From assembly GCA_947496605.1 (NCBI GenBank), contig CANMDF010000002.1, positions 434,001 through 498,000 on the forward strand: 64,000 bases of DNA, given 5' to 3'. The position numbers were made by a program, and so were the translations under genes. Numbering within the stretch: position 1 is the stretch's first letter; the number at the start of each line of letters is the position of its first letter. Under the pieces are notes generated by a model. The model had not been told where the DNA came from. It made no database searches and saw nothing but the letters and a program-made list of their open reading frames with translations. The DNA comes from an uncultured Paracoccaceae bacterium. Lineage in GTDB: Bacteria; Pseudomonadota; Alphaproteobacteria; Rhodobacterales; Rhodobacteraceae. Below, piece after piece: positions 36,774-45,311 of this stretch.

Positions 36774-37160
36774 TTGTCTTCATTGGCGCCGCTTGAAAAG
36801 CCTCGATCACACGTCAACGTGCCTTTGGTTGTCGTGTCCAGCATGAGAACACACGTTGATGAAAATGGTCATATTGATGTGTCGTTGCTCTACAGTCAGG
36901 CCAACAGGCGATTGTTTGCAACCCCGCGGAATGGTGGCAATGCCTTTACTCTACGTTTTGCGCGAACTGACAGGGTGACGAACCGTGCAGCGGCACTTCA
37001 ATTTGCCCGCACGGGGCTTGGCGCTGTCATGGTGATGAAGGGATCTGTTGAGGTTGAAATTAAAGAGAGCAAACTCGTCGAATTGTTGCCAGATCATGAT
37101 TTCGGCGCTGCGGGGGCTGCGATACTAAGTTCAAGAGCCTCGCAAAGCCGTTTCAATTGA
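36774..37160 (+). pseudogene. Remnant of a LysR-family regulator (C-terminal sensor domain only)
   Basis: The frame is open for 128 codons but has no ATG start at a usable site and no DNA-binding domain. The second half reads like the end of a LysR effector domain: TDRVTNRAAALQFARTGLG, then VEIKESKLVELLPDHDFGAAGAAILSSRASQS (the usual N-x-A..A..G-x-G ... G-x-LV-x-LLPD ... YPSR pattern). Upstream sequence is not recognisable. Interpreted as the 3' stub of a lost regulator; recognition is by pattern only. Confidence 0.55.
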
Positions 37161-37184
37161 AAACATATTATTTTTCTGCGCTTT

Positions 37185-37964
37185 CTAGCGAAAGCCATCT
37201 TCACCTTCAGCATGCAGCTTGGGGCCACGCGCCGTGATCGGCTCTAACGCCTGTGCGACATCAATATTGGGTGCGGCATGCACATCGACAATACGCTGTT
37301 CAGGGTTTGCGGCCCAATGGACGGCATTGACCAAGACCTTTTGTACGTTTCCGTCGTAGTAGGTTGGATAGGTTTCATGTCCCGGCCGGAAGTAGAATAT
37401 ATTGCCGGCGCCACGTCTATAGGTCAGGCCGGATCTAAAAACTTCGCCTCCCTGAAACCAACTGACAAAGACAGTCTCGAGTGGCTCAGGGACGCCGAAG
37501 GGTTCGCCGTACATCTCTTCTTGCTCAAGCTCAAAATGGTCAGGAAGCCCGCGCACAATTGGGTGATGACGGGACGTGACCCAAAGACGCTCACGTTCAC
37601 CAGCTTCGCGCCATGTCAAATTGCACGGGGTTCCCATCAGTTTCTTAAATATCTTCGAAAAATGGGCAGAGTGCAAAAGGATCAGCCCCATCCCGCCGTA
37701 AACCGCATCGGCCACGCGTTCGACCACTGCATTGTCGACATCACCGTGGGCGGCGTGGCCCCACCAAATCAACACATCCGTGTCATCCAGCCGCGCTTGC
37801 GGCAGGCCATGCTCGGGGTCTTGTAATGTTGCGGTCGTCGCCTGAATGCCGCCATCCTGTAGCGCCTTTGCGATGCAAGTGTGCATGCCTTCGGGATATA
37901 GGTCAGCAACGACTTGGCTCCTTTTCTCATGGACATTTTCGCCCCAAACGACTGCGCGGATCAT
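37185..37964 (-). CDS. thuA: ThuA-like trehalose-utilisation domain protein
   Basis: A 259-residue ThuA (glutamine-amidotransferase-like fold) protein: [65 protein letters not shown] and [33 protein letters not shown] are family hallmarks. ThuA acts with ThuB in uptake-linked conversion of trehalose-type disaccharides to 3-keto derivatives. Start: ATG with AAGGAG 8 nt upstream; the ATG shares one base with the TGA of an upstream LacI remnant. No ThuB or sugar transporter survives nearby, so this intact gene is an orphan of a decayed sugar operon. Confidence 0.85.
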   Translation of the reverse strand: MIRAVVWGENVHEKRSQVVADLYPEGMHTCIAKALQDGGIQATTATLQDPEHGLPQARLDDTDVLIWWGHAAHGDVDNAVVERVADAVYGGMGLILLHSAHFSKIFKKLMGTPCNLTWREAGERERLWVTSRHHPIVRGLPDHFELEQEEMYGEPFGVPEPLETVFVSWFQGGEVFRSGLTYRRGAGNIFYFRPGHETYPTYYDGNVQKVLVNAVHWAANPEQRIVDVHAAPNIDVAQALEPITARGPKLHAEGEDGFR

Positions 37965-38227
37965 CAATTTTGCTCCTTATTATTGTGGTTCTCTGGCCGC
38001 CTTCGAGGGGCAGCCGTGCTTACCCGGACGACAAGTTCAGGTGTGATCATAAGTGGATCACTTGCATTTGGTTGACCTTCAAGGACAGCGATCGGCTTAC
38101 GTGCCGCCAGTTGACCCCATTCGCGTCGTGGCAAGCGCATGCTGGAAATGCCAGGATTAAACATCGTTGGGCTGAGGCATCGCACGCGATACTGTTGCGA
38201 TCGAAACAACAGCTTTGTGTATGACAT
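37964..38227 (-). pseudogene. Remnant of a LacI-family regulator (C-terminus)
   Basis: Minus-strand frame of about 87 codons. Its central part (SSMRLPRREWGQLAARK, IAVLEGQPNASDPLMITPELVVR-VSTAAP) is the typical end of a LacI/GalR effector domain (x-LP-x-E-x-G...A...PELVVRxST). No HTH and no core domain exist upstream on this strand. Its TGA overlaps the thuA start (TGATG), which shows the two genes were once co-transcribed neighbours. Confidence 0.65.
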
Positions 38228-38274
38228 CCGTTACCGTTGGTCTGCTCGAGCTCATGGGCACCACGTTCAAATGA

Positions 38275-38460
38275 TCACACCGTCATTGGGCGAACCTCTT
38301 GGTCGAATGTATGGATGAATTGCGCGTTAGGCTTCAAGTGTACTGTGTCCCCGACGTTTTGGTTATGTTGACCGCTTACGTTTACGGTCAGCGCGCCCGC
38401 GCCCTCTACGTTCACATATAAGACAGTATCGTGGCCAAGTCTTTCAACCAAGGCAACCTG
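38275..38460 (-). pseudogene. Remnant of a sugar ABC-transporter ATPase (MalK/UgpC type, C-terminal domain)
   Basis: Translating the minus strand from about 38460 to the TGA at 38275 gives QVALVERLGHDTVLYVNVEG, then ALTVNVSGQHNQNVGDTVHLKPNAQFIHTFD ending near VRPMTV. This matches the regulatory TOBE-type end of MalK-like ATPases (V-E-x-LG-x-x-T-x-x-Y-V ... VGDxVxLxxxxxxxHxFD). An in-frame TGA occurs a few codons upstream and no Walker motifs are found, so it is a stub. It sits upstream of the LacI remnant and thuA in the same orientation. Confidence 0.6.
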
Positions 38461-38746
38461 ACCTTCTCACGTACCATCACCGATCGAATTGACTTTGCTT
38501 TTTGATCTTCCAGAGAACACCGTAATCACCGCCGTTCCGCTGGATAAGGCCGCATCCGAGTTGCTGGATGGTAGCGCCATGCCAATGGCGACCATCCTTG
38601 GGCCAAATCGGATCATGACTGATTTTGCGTCAGGCGTAGTGCGAGGTGTTGGTTTCAACCCGGTCTACCAAATAACAGTCGCAGAAACCGAGTAGACCTG
38701 GACTGTATGGCGAATATCGCAGAGTCACGGACGCTGAGAGAGAAAA
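38461..38746. other. Unassigned 286-bp stretch between the ATPase remnant and tRNA-Ala
   Basis: A plus-strand frame (38489-38695, VITAVPLDKAASELLDGSAM...) is open but unrecognised and lacks a ribosome site; the minus strand shows no further transporter homology by eye. Probably more decayed sequence. Nothing else supported. Confidence 0.4.
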
Positions 38747-38822
<76 letters not shown>

Positions 38823-38906
38823 ATCCTAACAGCATACGCTGTGCTGGTGCTGTCTATGCAGCGTTCCGGGCGAGATCAAGTGAAAATCGCGCCCGGAGCA
38901 ATTGAC

Positions 38907-39233
38907 TTAGTCGTCGTCGCTGGCTGGCACATCGGCCAGTTCGTCAAGCGATACGGTGTCATCATCGTCATCGTCTTCCAAGACATCATCGCCAAGATCG
39001 ACGTCATCGCTGTCGTCGTCGTCGTCGAGCACCAGATCTTCTTCTTCGGTGTTCTCTTTGCTCTTCGTTGTCTGCGCATCTTCAGCATCCGCAACCATGG
39101 TGCGGGTCTTGGATGTGTCGACGGCCACTTCATTGCCCGTGTAGGGGCTGATGATTGGAGTGGCGTTCAGGTCGTAAAAGCGTTTGCCGGTTTCGGGGCA
39201 AAGGCGCTTCGTGCCCCACTCTTCCTTAGGCAT
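38907..39233 (-). CDS. FYDLN-acid family protein (TIGR02300)
   Basis: A 108-residue protein with a conserved N-terminal head (EEWGTKRLCPETGKRFYDLNATPIISPYTG, containing the FYDLN motif and one cysteine of a probable metal knuckle) and a long acidic low-complexity tail rich in Asp/Glu (three D-runs). The family is restricted to Alphaproteobacteria and of unknown function; it is often found near aroA. Here it lies downstream of tRNA-Ala in the same orientation. Confidence 0.9.
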   Translation of the reverse strand: MPKEEWGTKRLCPETGKRFYDLNATPIISPYTGNEVAVDTSKTRTMVADAEDAQTTKSKENTEEEDLVLDDDDDSDDVDLGDDVLEDDDDDDTVSLDELADVPASDDD

Positions 39234-39342
39234 AGGCTATCCCTTCAAAAACTTGGTCTTCCCTTGCGGGTGATCGATGCCAATTGCCATAAGCAAGGTG
39301 CTGTGTCAAAGCCTTTGGCACATGAAATATGAGTAGTTGGAT

Positions 39343-40032
39343 ATGGGCCGTCATACGCTTGAAGGCAACCCCCCGATTGAGGTCACTTTGCGCCATTCCG
39401 CCCGCGCCAAGCGATTATCGCTGCGGGTGTCGCGTCTTGATGGCCGTGTGACCCTGACTTTGCCTCGCCGCGCAGCGATGCGCGAGGGAATCGCCTTCTT
39501 GCAAACGAAAGAGGACTGGTTGCGTGGTCACCTGCAACAAATGCGACCGTCTACGACGATCGCACCGGGGCAATCCATACCTGTCTTTGGCGTGCCACAT
39601 CCGATTGTCGTGGGAACCGGTAAGCGGGCAGTTATCACAGACGGACAGCTTGCAGTGTCTGCCGCGTCCCCCTCCGGTCCGCAAGTCAAAGTGCTTTTGC
39701 GGTTGTTGGCCCGTGATGCGCTTGCGCGGGCGTCGGATAAGTATGCGCACCAGTTGGGGCGGGAATACACACGCTTGTCGATCCGGGATACGCGGTCGCG
39801 ATGGGGATCTTGTTCTAGTCAGGGCGGGTTGATGTATTCTTGGCGGCTGATTATGGCGCCGCCCGAGGTGCTGGATTACGTAGCTGCACATGAGGTCGCG
39901 CATCTTGTTGAGATGAACCATCAGCCCGAATTCTGGGCAGTGGTTGCTGGACTTTGCCCAGACTTTGATAAGCATCGCAGGTGGCTAAAGGACAACGGCG
40001 ACCAATTGCACCGGGTTATTTTCGACGATTGA
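39343..40032 (+). CDS. YgjP-like zinc metallopeptidase (M48/DUF45)
   Basis: A 229-residue soluble protein of the YgjP/WLM family. N-terminal beta-rich part (EVTLRHSARAKRLSLRVSRLDGRVTLTLPR) and RWGSCSSQGGLMYSWRLIMAPPEVLDYVAAHEVAHLVEMNHQPEFW with HEVAH zinc site (H183 first) and third-ligand histidine in MNHQPEFW. An in-frame TTG two codons upstream is an alternative start. Divergent from the FYDLN gene by about 110 bp. Substrate unknown. Confidence 0.88.
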   Translation: MGRHTLEGNPPIEVTLRHSARAKRLSLRVSRLDGRVTLTLPRRAAMREGIAFLQTKEDWLRGHLQQMRPSTTIAPGQSIPVFGVPHPIVVGTGKRAVITDGQLAVSAASPSGPQVKVLLRLLARDALARASDKYAHQLGREYTRLSIRDTRSRWGSCSSQGGLMYSWRLIMAPPEVLDYVAAHEVAHLVEMNHQPEFWAVVAGLCPDFDKHRRWLKDNGDQLHRVIFDD

Positions 40033-40044
40033 CCAATCTGCGAA

Positions 40045-40056
40045 TTGTGATCACAA
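40045..40056. promoter_or_regulatory. TTGTGATCACAA palindrome in front of the GntR gene
   Basis: A perfect 12-bp palindrome ending 8 bp before the GntR start codon. The core TGTGATCACA recurs in tandem in front of sucC and sdhC. The form (TTGT-N4-ACAA) fits operators of FadR/FCD-type GntR regulators; position suggests autoregulation. Confidence 0.75.
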
Positions 40057-40063
40057 ATGCTGT

Positions 40064-40714
40064 ATGTTGATCCAGCCTCGCCCCCAAGATAATACCACAG
40101 CCGCCCATGAACGGGTCTACCGCGCATTGCGCACTGAGATCATGCATGGCGAAATTGCCCCCGGCGCTGCGCTAACCCTGCGCGGTATCGGAAAGAAGTT
40201 CGACGTCTCTATGACCCCAGCACGCGAAGCGGTTCGCCGATTGGTTGCGGAAGGGGCACTGTTCTTGTCATCATCAGGCCGCGTATCAACGCCCGCCTTA
40301 TCCAATGAACGTATCGAAGAGCTGGCCACATTGCGTGCTTTGCTTGAGCCTGAGTTGGCCTCACGCGCATTGCCACGTGCACATTTTGCGTTGATTGAGC
40401 GGTTGGAGGCGATCAATCAAGGCGTCAATCAGGTAATCGCGCTTCATGATGCGACGGGCTATATTCGCCTGAACCTCGAATTTCACCGCACCCTTTACCT
40501 GCGCGCACAAGCACCCGCGATGTTGGCTATGGCAGAAACTGTCTGGCTCCAGCTTGGACCGACGATGTGCGCACTCTATGGGCGGCTCAATCGGACAGAA
40601 CCGCCAGCACATCACAAACTGATCTTATCAGCACTCAAAGCAGGCGATGACCCTGGCTTGCGCTTGGCAGTGCGGGCGGACGCAACGCAGGGTCTGCGGA
40701 TGCTTAAGGGCTAG
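40064..40714 (+). CDS. GntR-family regulator (FCD type), candidate TCA-cycle regulator
   Basis: A 216-residue GntR regulator. The winged HTH covers residues ~13-80 (HERVYRALRTEIMHGEIAPGAALTLRGIGKKFDVSMTPAREAVRRLVAEGAL); the C-terminal FCD domain has LATLRALLEPELASRAL, NLEFHRTLYLRA (metal/ligand Asn-His) and PPAHHKLILSALKAGD. FCD regulators respond to organic acids such as lactate, pyruvate, glycolate or citrate. A matching palindrome lies at its own start and at sucC and sdhC, so control of TCA operons is proposed. Its stop is 3 bp from the convergent TerB-like gene. Confidence 0.88.
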   Translation: MLIQPRPQDNTTAAHERVYRALRTEIMHGEIAPGAALTLRGIGKKFDVSMTPAREAVRRLVAEGALFLSSSGRVSTPALSNERIEELATLRALLEPELASRALPRAHFALIERLEAINQGVNQVIALHDATGYIRLNLEFHRTLYLRAQAPAMLAMAETVWLQLGPTMCALYGRLNRTEPPAHHKLILSALKAGDDPGLRLAVRADATQGLRMLKG

Positions 40715-40717
40715 CGT

Positions 40718-41557
40718 TTAAGAGGTTGGATATAAGTCGAGGTCCGACAACGCAGTATTCATGACACGACGAAAATCTTCTCCCGGCATGCCGATGCCAT
40801 GTGCGAGATTGGTCAAAAATTCATATTCCGAAGGAATGATCCGACCACTTGCAAGTGCAACAACGAAAGCCCCACGCATCATCGTGTCCTTTTCGGAATC
40901 CCTCAGACCTTTGCCAAAATCAAGAAAGTCCTGAGGGGTCAAATCCATATCGATGTGGTCTGAAATACGGACAACTTCGTTCGATTGTACCTTTTGCCGG
41001 GTCAACCGGCTGGCCGTCTTGGTGATTGTCGAAATCTCATTCGAGGCGACAATGCCATCGCATTTTCCCATATAGCACATCGCGGTCAGAATGCGTTGCG
41101 CGGCCTTTTTGCGCATCGGAGAGGTCGGATCCAACCCCATAAGCGATTTCAAGCGACGCAGAATGACGGCAACCAATGCCAGACAAATCGCAATCCAGAT
41201 ACCATAATTCTGGATATTTCGTTGCAGGCTATTTTCAGCAACGGATGGCAGGCTTGCATCAATCAGGTTCAGTGACTGGGCTGTTTCCATCTGCTGTTGG
41301 CTAAACGGCCGTTCCGCCTGTCCTGCGCATTTGTCGACCGCAAGCACGTAACCTATGATGTTGCTCGAGAGGGTATAGCCTAAGATACGAAGATCGCGTG
41401 TTTGATGACACAGAGCGAGTTCCTGCCCGCTAGGCGCTGCAATATTTGTATCAGCGACATATTCTAGGTCGTCAAACATACCGCTATCAGCGGTAAAGGC
41501 ATAGGCCGGGCTGGTGACCAGGACACTCAAGAAAAAGGCGACAATGAAACGCTTCAT
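40718..41557 (-). CDS. Exported membrane protein with TerB-like C-terminal domain
   Basis: A 279-residue protein. Signal peptide KRFIVAFFLSVLVTSPAYA, a periplasmic segment with a cysteine pair (ELALCHQTRDLRIL, AVDKCAGQ), one transmembrane helix near residues 117-135 (IWIAICLALVAVIL), then a cytoplasmic helical domain (AMCYMGKCDGIVASNEISTI ... FVVALASGRIIPSEYEFLTNLAHGIGM) resembling the TerB/DjlA-N fold (D-G-x-x-x-x-E pattern). Function unknown. Downstream of lpd in the same orientation with a 212-bp gap that shows no gene. Confidence 0.65.
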   Translation of the reverse strand: MKRFIVAFFLSVLVTSPAYAFTADSGMFDDLEYVADTNIAAPSGQELALCHQTRDLRILGYTLSSNIIGYVLAVDKCAGQAERPFSQQQMETAQSLNLIDASLPSVAENSLQRNIQNYGIWIAICLALVAVILRRLKSLMGLDPTSPMRKKAAQRILTAMCYMGKCDGIVASNEISTITKTASRLTRQKVQSNEVVRISDHIDMDLTPQDFLDFGKGLRDSEKDTMMRGAFVVALASGRIIPSEYEFLTNLAHGIGMPGEDFRRVMNTALSDLDLYPTS

Positions 41558-41769
41558 ACGGGATTCTCGGATTTACTAAGTACTATTCACACCACTGAAA
41601 ACGGAAAATTGTGGCGTCCGTATGTTAATAAGGGTGCGACAGCACGGAAATTGCAAGCGTAAGCGCGATGACTGTGCTGTTTTTGCAGCAGGTGCTTTGT
41701 GAACGCTGCAACTGCAAGCGCACCTCCATTCAAGGGAATCGCTTGCTTTCTTAGGGATGGACATGCGGT

Positions 41770-43158
41770 CTAGGCGTGAATTGCGCCATCGCCACAGGCG
41801 AGTGCGGCTTCGCGCACAGCCTCGGAATACGTCGGGTGTGCGTGGCACGTCCGTGCGAGGTCTTCCGCCGCCGCACCAAATTCCATCGCGACGCAAATCT
41901 CATGGATCAAATCACCGGCCATTGGACCGATGATATGGGCGCCGAGCACCCGGTCGGTTGCTGCATCCACAAGGATTTTGACAAAACCGTCGCCAGCGAA
42001 ATTGGCCTTGGCGCGTGCGTTGCCCATGAAGGGGAACTTGCCAACCTTATAGGCACGCCCCTGTTCTTTCAGTGTTTCTTCGGTCTCGCCCACATTGGCG
42101 ACCTCTGGATGGGTGTAGATCACGCCAGGGATCACGCCGTAGTTTACGTGCGGATGCTGGCCTGCGATGCCTTCGGCGACAGCCATGCCTTCGTCTTCGG
42201 CTTTGTGGGCCAGCATTGGGCCTGCGATCGTGTCGCCGATGGCGTAAATGCCTGCGACGTTGGTGGCGTATTTGTCGTTTGTTTTGATCTGACCGCGGTC
42301 TGACATTTCCACGCCAAGCGCATCAAGACCAAGACCATCGGTGAAGGGTTTGCGCCCTGTGGCGACCAGAACGGTGTCGGCTTGCAGCGTGTGTTCGCTG
42401 TCGTCTTTGCGCAGCTTGTAGGTGACGGTTGCCTTGCTGTTTTTGACAGACACACCCTGAACGGCGGCACCAAGGGTGAACTTAAGACCTTGTTTGGTAA
42501 GCATTTTCTGGAATTGACGCGCAATTTCCTTGTCCATGCCGGGGGTGATAGCGTCAAGGAATTCAATGACCTCAACCTCGGCCCCAAGACGGGCATAAAC
42601 GGAACCCAGTTCCAGCCCGATCACGCCTGCACCAATGACGGCAAGCTTCTTAGGCACCTTGCCCAATTCCAGCGCACCTGTAGATGTGACAACGGTTTTT
42701 TCATCCACCTCAACGCCGGGCAGCGACGATGCCTCGGACCCGGAGGCGATCACGATATGCTTTGCCTCGTGGACCTCATCGCCGACCTTGACTTTTCCGG
42801 CTTCGGGGATGGACCCCCACCCTTTGAGCCAGTCTATCTTGTTCTTTTTGAACAAAAATTCGATGCCGCCGGTGTTCTGGGCAATCGTTTCGTCCTTGTA
42901 GGTCAGCATCTGCTTCCAATCGACGGACGGGGCTTTGCCCTTTAGGCCCATGGTTGCAAAATTGTGCTCGGCTTCGTGCAGCATATGGGTTGCGTGCAGC
43001 ATCGCCTTTGATGGAATACAGCCGACGTTCAAACATGTCCCGCCCAGCGTTTCGCGGCCTTCGACGCAGGCCACCTTCATACCCAGTTGGGCACAGCGAA
43101 TAGCGCAGACATAGCCGCCGGGGCCGGCGCCGATTACGATGACATCATAGCTGGACAT
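41770..43158 (-). CDS. lpd: Dihydrolipoyl dehydrogenase (E3)
   Basis: A 462-residue FAD/NAD flavoprotein disulfide reductase. FAD motif [26 protein letters not shown], redox disulfide [13 protein letters not shown] (C43/C48), NAD-binding [26 protein letters not shown], and the C-terminal dimer-interface catalytic [11 protein letters not shown] (His-Glu pair). It regenerates lipoamide on SucB in the 2-oxoglutarate dehydrogenase complex. Located downstream of sucAB in the same orientation but separated by about 1.8 kb of inserted glycosyltransferase and MAPEG genes, so it has its own promoter region (TGTAC palindromes upstream). Confidence 0.96.
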   Translation of the reverse strand: MSSYDVIVIGAGPGGYVCAIRCAQLGMKVACVEGRETLGGTCLNVGCIPSKAMLHATHMLHEAEHNFATMGLKGKAPSVDWKQMLTYKDETIAQNTGGIEFLFKKNKIDWLKGWGSIPEAGKVKVGDEVHEAKHIVIASGSEASSLPGVEVDEKTVVTSTGALELGKVPKKLAVIGAGVIGLELGSVYARLGAEVEVIEFLDAITPGMDKEIARQFQKMLTKQGLKFTLGAAVQGVSVKNSKATVTYKLRKDDSEHTLQADTVLVATGRKPFTDGLGLDALGVEMSDRGQIKTNDKYATNVAGIYAIGDTIAGPMLAHKAEDEGMAVAEGIAGQHPHVNYGVIPGVIYTHPEVANVGETEETLKEQGRAYKVGKFPFMGNARAKANFAGDGFVKILVDAATDRVLGAHIIGPMAGDLIHEICVAMEFGAAAEDLARTCHAHPTYSEAVREAALACGDGAIHA

Positions 43159-43192
43159 GGGGTCTCCTTAAGCGAGCAATATTGCGTACATA

Positions 43193-43217
43193 TTCTGTAC
43201 AGAACCTGTACGTACAG
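43193..43217. promoter_or_regulatory. Two TGTAC palindromes upstream of lpd
   Basis: TTCTGTACAGAA (43193-43204) and CTGTACGTACAG (43206-43217), both perfect 12-bp palindromes with centres 13 bp apart, 35-59 bp upstream of the lpd start and directly after the MAPEG stop. Another GTACA occurs at about 43186. Probable operator for an unidentified regulator; distinct from the TGTGATCACA sites. Confidence 0.55.
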
Positions 43218-43221
43218 TTTG

Positions 43222-43632
43222 TTATATTACGGCTGACAGTATCATCAGCATGGTTGAGAGGAACCCCACAAACCAGATCAGTGAACGCCACGGGGCGAGG
43301 CCGAAATAATAAGCGGGGATATAAAGGATGCGGGCGGCCAGATAGACCCACGCGCAGACGGCGCTGAAACCGGTGCCTTTGTCGCCAAGAGTGATGACGA
43401 CGACGGCGATGGTGAAAAGGATCAGCGCCTCAAAATGGTTGTTCATCGCGCGGATCAGGCGGCCGGTTTTGTCGCTGACCTGTTCGACCATCGGCTTGCC
43501 CATACGGCTGGTATCGCGGGGCGACAGGGTTTTGCCGACACCGAGCTCGATGTTGGCGGGGATGGCCATCAGGGTGAACTGGACGGCTTGAAGGAGGGCA
43601 GCGAGGCAAAGGACGGTGAGTTCGGGGGTCAT
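43222..43632 (-). CDS. MAPEG-family membrane protein
   Basis: A 136-residue four-helix membrane protein of the MAPEG (eicosanoid/glutathione metabolism) family: LAALLQAVQFTLMAIPANIELG, then the conserved loop RLIRAMNNHFEALILFTIAVVV (R-x2-R-A-x2-N-x2-E pattern), and YLAARILYIPAYYFGLAPWRSLIW. Bacterial members are of unknown function. The first 66 codons are duplicated about 1.3 kb upstream. Same orientation as sucAB and lpd. Confidence 0.88.
   Translation of the reverse strand: MTPELTVLCLAALLQAVQFTLMAIPANIELGVGKTLSPRDTSRMGKPMVEQVSDKTGRLIRAMNNHFEALILFTIAVVVITLGDKGTGFSAVCAWVYLAARILYIPAYYFGLAPWRSLIWFVGFLSTMLMILSAVI
43435..43632. repeat. 198-bp direct repeat, copy A (5' part of intact MAPEG gene)
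   Basis: Gap-free match to 44733-44930, differing at only about 10-12 positions by eye. Covers MAPEG codons 1-66. Copy B is a truncated gene, so copy A is probably the parent or the surviving half of a tandem duplication. Confidence 0.9.
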
Positions 43633-43761
43633 GTGGCTATGGGCCCTAAAGATTGTAATTTCTATAAGTCGCGTTCATTCGCGTCGTCCCGGTTACATTC
43701 CGCATTTTGGCCGCGAAAACAATCGAAAGCCAGACTGGCGTAAATTGAGTTGTCTTTTGCA

Positions 43762-44706
43762 TTAGTTCTGCCGTCCGTGTTCGAGTGCATCACGCCGTGC
43801 AAAAAACCATTCGCGGCAGTGATTGTGAAGACGGTCAATCTCGGGGTCCGCCAATATGTCCTCCAATGTGCGCAGAACCGCATCCCAATGGCGCAGGATC
43901 GAACGATCGTCGGCGTCATTCAGATTATGGCTACGGTGGTGTTTTTCGCCCGGGGTGTATTTCGACGCATCCAATCCCATGCCATCTCCGCGATCTGTCT
44001 TCAGCCGCATGATGTCGGGCGTCTTGACGGCATAATGGTTGATCGCAGCGTTGTCCCAATTGCGATGCTCAATTGGGATCGCAAACCTGTTCAATCGCGG
44101 TCTGAACAACGGTGACGGGTCGATGTCAAATCCTTCGAGGGTCATCACCGTTGGGTTTTCCATGACGGGCTGTTTTGGCATATGGTCTCGCCCACTCTTG
44201 AACAGGTTGGGACGGAAGATTGTTTTGGTGAGCGAGTAACGCGGACGCGGCGCATATTGCGCTTTGGTGAAACTTTGGAGGACAAAGCCGCCATCCCACT
44301 GCGCCATTCCAGAATCGCCAAACAACCGCCAGTATAAAGGGACGGCGGACACATGCGCTGGTATAAGTTTGATGAGGTCAGCAACTTTGCCGTCGCCCGC
44401 GTGAATATTTAGAAATTCATCTGAATCGATGAATAAGAGCCAGTCAATATCGGCCATTTCAGGCGCAGCAAGTGCCACCTCAATGCCTGCGCGTTGTGGC
44501 GGGACATCTTCCGGGACGACATTGTGGATGTGGCGCACCAACCCGCGGTCCGCCATGCAATCCAACAACACATCAGACCCATCACGGCACCCGTTTGTCG
44601 CCACCCAGATTTCATCAAACCCAATAGCTTTGTGATAGGCGATCCATTCCAGCAGAAAGATTCCTTCGTCTTTCATACAAGACAGAACAGCGGTGCGGCT
44701 TGTCAT
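43762..44706 (-). CDS. Glycosyltransferase family 2/92-like protein
   Basis: A 314-residue protein. The N-terminus AVLSCMKDEGIFLLEWIAYHKAIGFDEIWVATNGCRDGSD is the GT2/GT92-like (DUF23-type) nucleotide-sugar domain, with the metal-binding DIDWLLFIDSDEFLNI (D-x-D). The C-terminus has HRNWDNAAINHYAVKTPDIM, an NHYxxKS-like motif found in these proteins. The true start is the ATG overlapping the stop of a truncated MAPEG copy (ATGA); a longer in-frame extension runs through the MAPEG copy in the wrong frame and is rejected. It probably decorates surface glycans; acceptor unknown. Confidence 0.82.
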   Translation of the reverse strand: MTSRTAVLSCMKDEGIFLLEWIAYHKAIGFDEIWVATNGCRDGSDVLLDCMADRGLVRHIHNVVPEDVPPQRAGIEVALAAPEMADIDWLLFIDSDEFLNIHAGDGKVADLIKLIPAHVSAVPLYWRLFGDSGMAQWDGGFVLQSFTKAQYAPRPRYSLTKTIFRPNLFKSGRDHMPKQPVMENPTVMTLEGFDIDPSPLFRPRLNRFAIPIEHRNWDNAAINHYAVKTPDIMRLKTDRGDGMGLDASKYTPGEKHHRSHNLNDADDRSILRHWDAVLRTLEDILADPEIDRLHNHCREWFFARRDALEHGRQN

Positions 44707-44930
44707 CGCAGAGGATAAACCTTTGGCATAAGATGGTTGTTCATCGCGCGGATCAGGCGGGCCGTTTTGTCGCTGACCTGTTCGACCATCGGCTTGCCCA
44801 TGCGGCTGGTGTCGCGGGGGGACAGCGTTTTGCCGACACCGAGCTCGATGTTGGCGGGGATGGCCATCAGGGTGAACTGGGCGGCTTGGAGGAGGGCAGC
44901 GAGGGCGAGGACGGTGAGTTCGGGGGTCAT
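44703..44930 (-). pseudogene. Truncated MAPEG copy
   Basis: Codons 1-66 match the intact MAPEG gene at 43632 almost exactly (TLSPRDTSRMGKPMVEQVSD conserved), then the frame ends after nine unrelated codons (LMPKVYPLR). Three of four helices are lost. Its TGA overlaps the glycosyltransferase ATG, so the fragment now acts, at most, as a translated leader coupled to that gene. Confidence 0.85.
44733..44930. repeat. 198-bp direct repeat, copy B
   Basis: Second copy of the MAPEG 5' segment (see 43435-43632). Together the two copies flank the glycosyltransferase gene, so the 1.3-kb unit between repeat ends is bounded by direct repeats and could be lost or amplified by recombination. Confidence 0.9.
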
Positions 44931-44956
44931 TGTGAATTGTCCAGAATCTGAATTTG

Positions 44957-45301
44957 TTAGCTAGGTGATCGTTGCACAATTTCAGACATTGGCAACGTTG
45001 GTTGCTTAAAGCACTCTGTTGCCAGCCAGCCCATCGCATATGCAAACCGATCCTCTCTTTCGGAAAACTTCGAATCTCCAATTGCGGTAACATAGCTGTG
45101 CCACAACTTCACCTTTTCGAACTCAGTCGTGTTTGAGTTCGAAAAGTTGTCTTGAAGCACCATGAGATCCAAACATGGGTCCTTTCCGAACATGTTTATC
45201 TGCATGACTGTCAATTCACTCAGAGTCATCTCAGCGATAGACATGGAACCAATGCAGATGCCAATCGCGCAAATCACCATTCTATGCTTTCGGTTTTTCA
45301 C
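44957..45301 (-). CDS. Small hypothetical protein downstream of sucB
   Basis: A 114-residue protein, GTG start preceded by GGAG with 6-nt spacing, 10 bp after the sucB stop. N-terminus has a short hydrophobic stretch (MVICAIGICIGSMSIAE) that may be a signal peptide; the mature part contains FAYAMGWLATECFKQPTLPM and two cysteines. Unlike the surrounding TCA genes it is AT-richer, and the function is unknown. Probably co-transcribed with sucAB. Confidence 0.55.
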   Translation of the reverse strand: MKNRKHRMVICAIGICIGSMSIAEMTLSELTVMQINMFGKDPCLDLMVLQDNFSNSNTTEFEKVKLWHSYVTAIGDSKFSEREDRFAYAMGWLATECFKQPTLPMSEIVQRSPS

Positions 45302-45311
45302 CGAATGCTCC

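Noticed and set aside
44703-45093. Upstream N-terminal extension of the glycosyltransferase at 43762-44706
   Set aside because: The extra ~129 codons run out of frame through the truncated MAPEG copy and upstream DNA and give an Arg/Pro-rich nonsense sequence; the ATG at 44706 overlapping the MAPEG fragment stop is the natural start.
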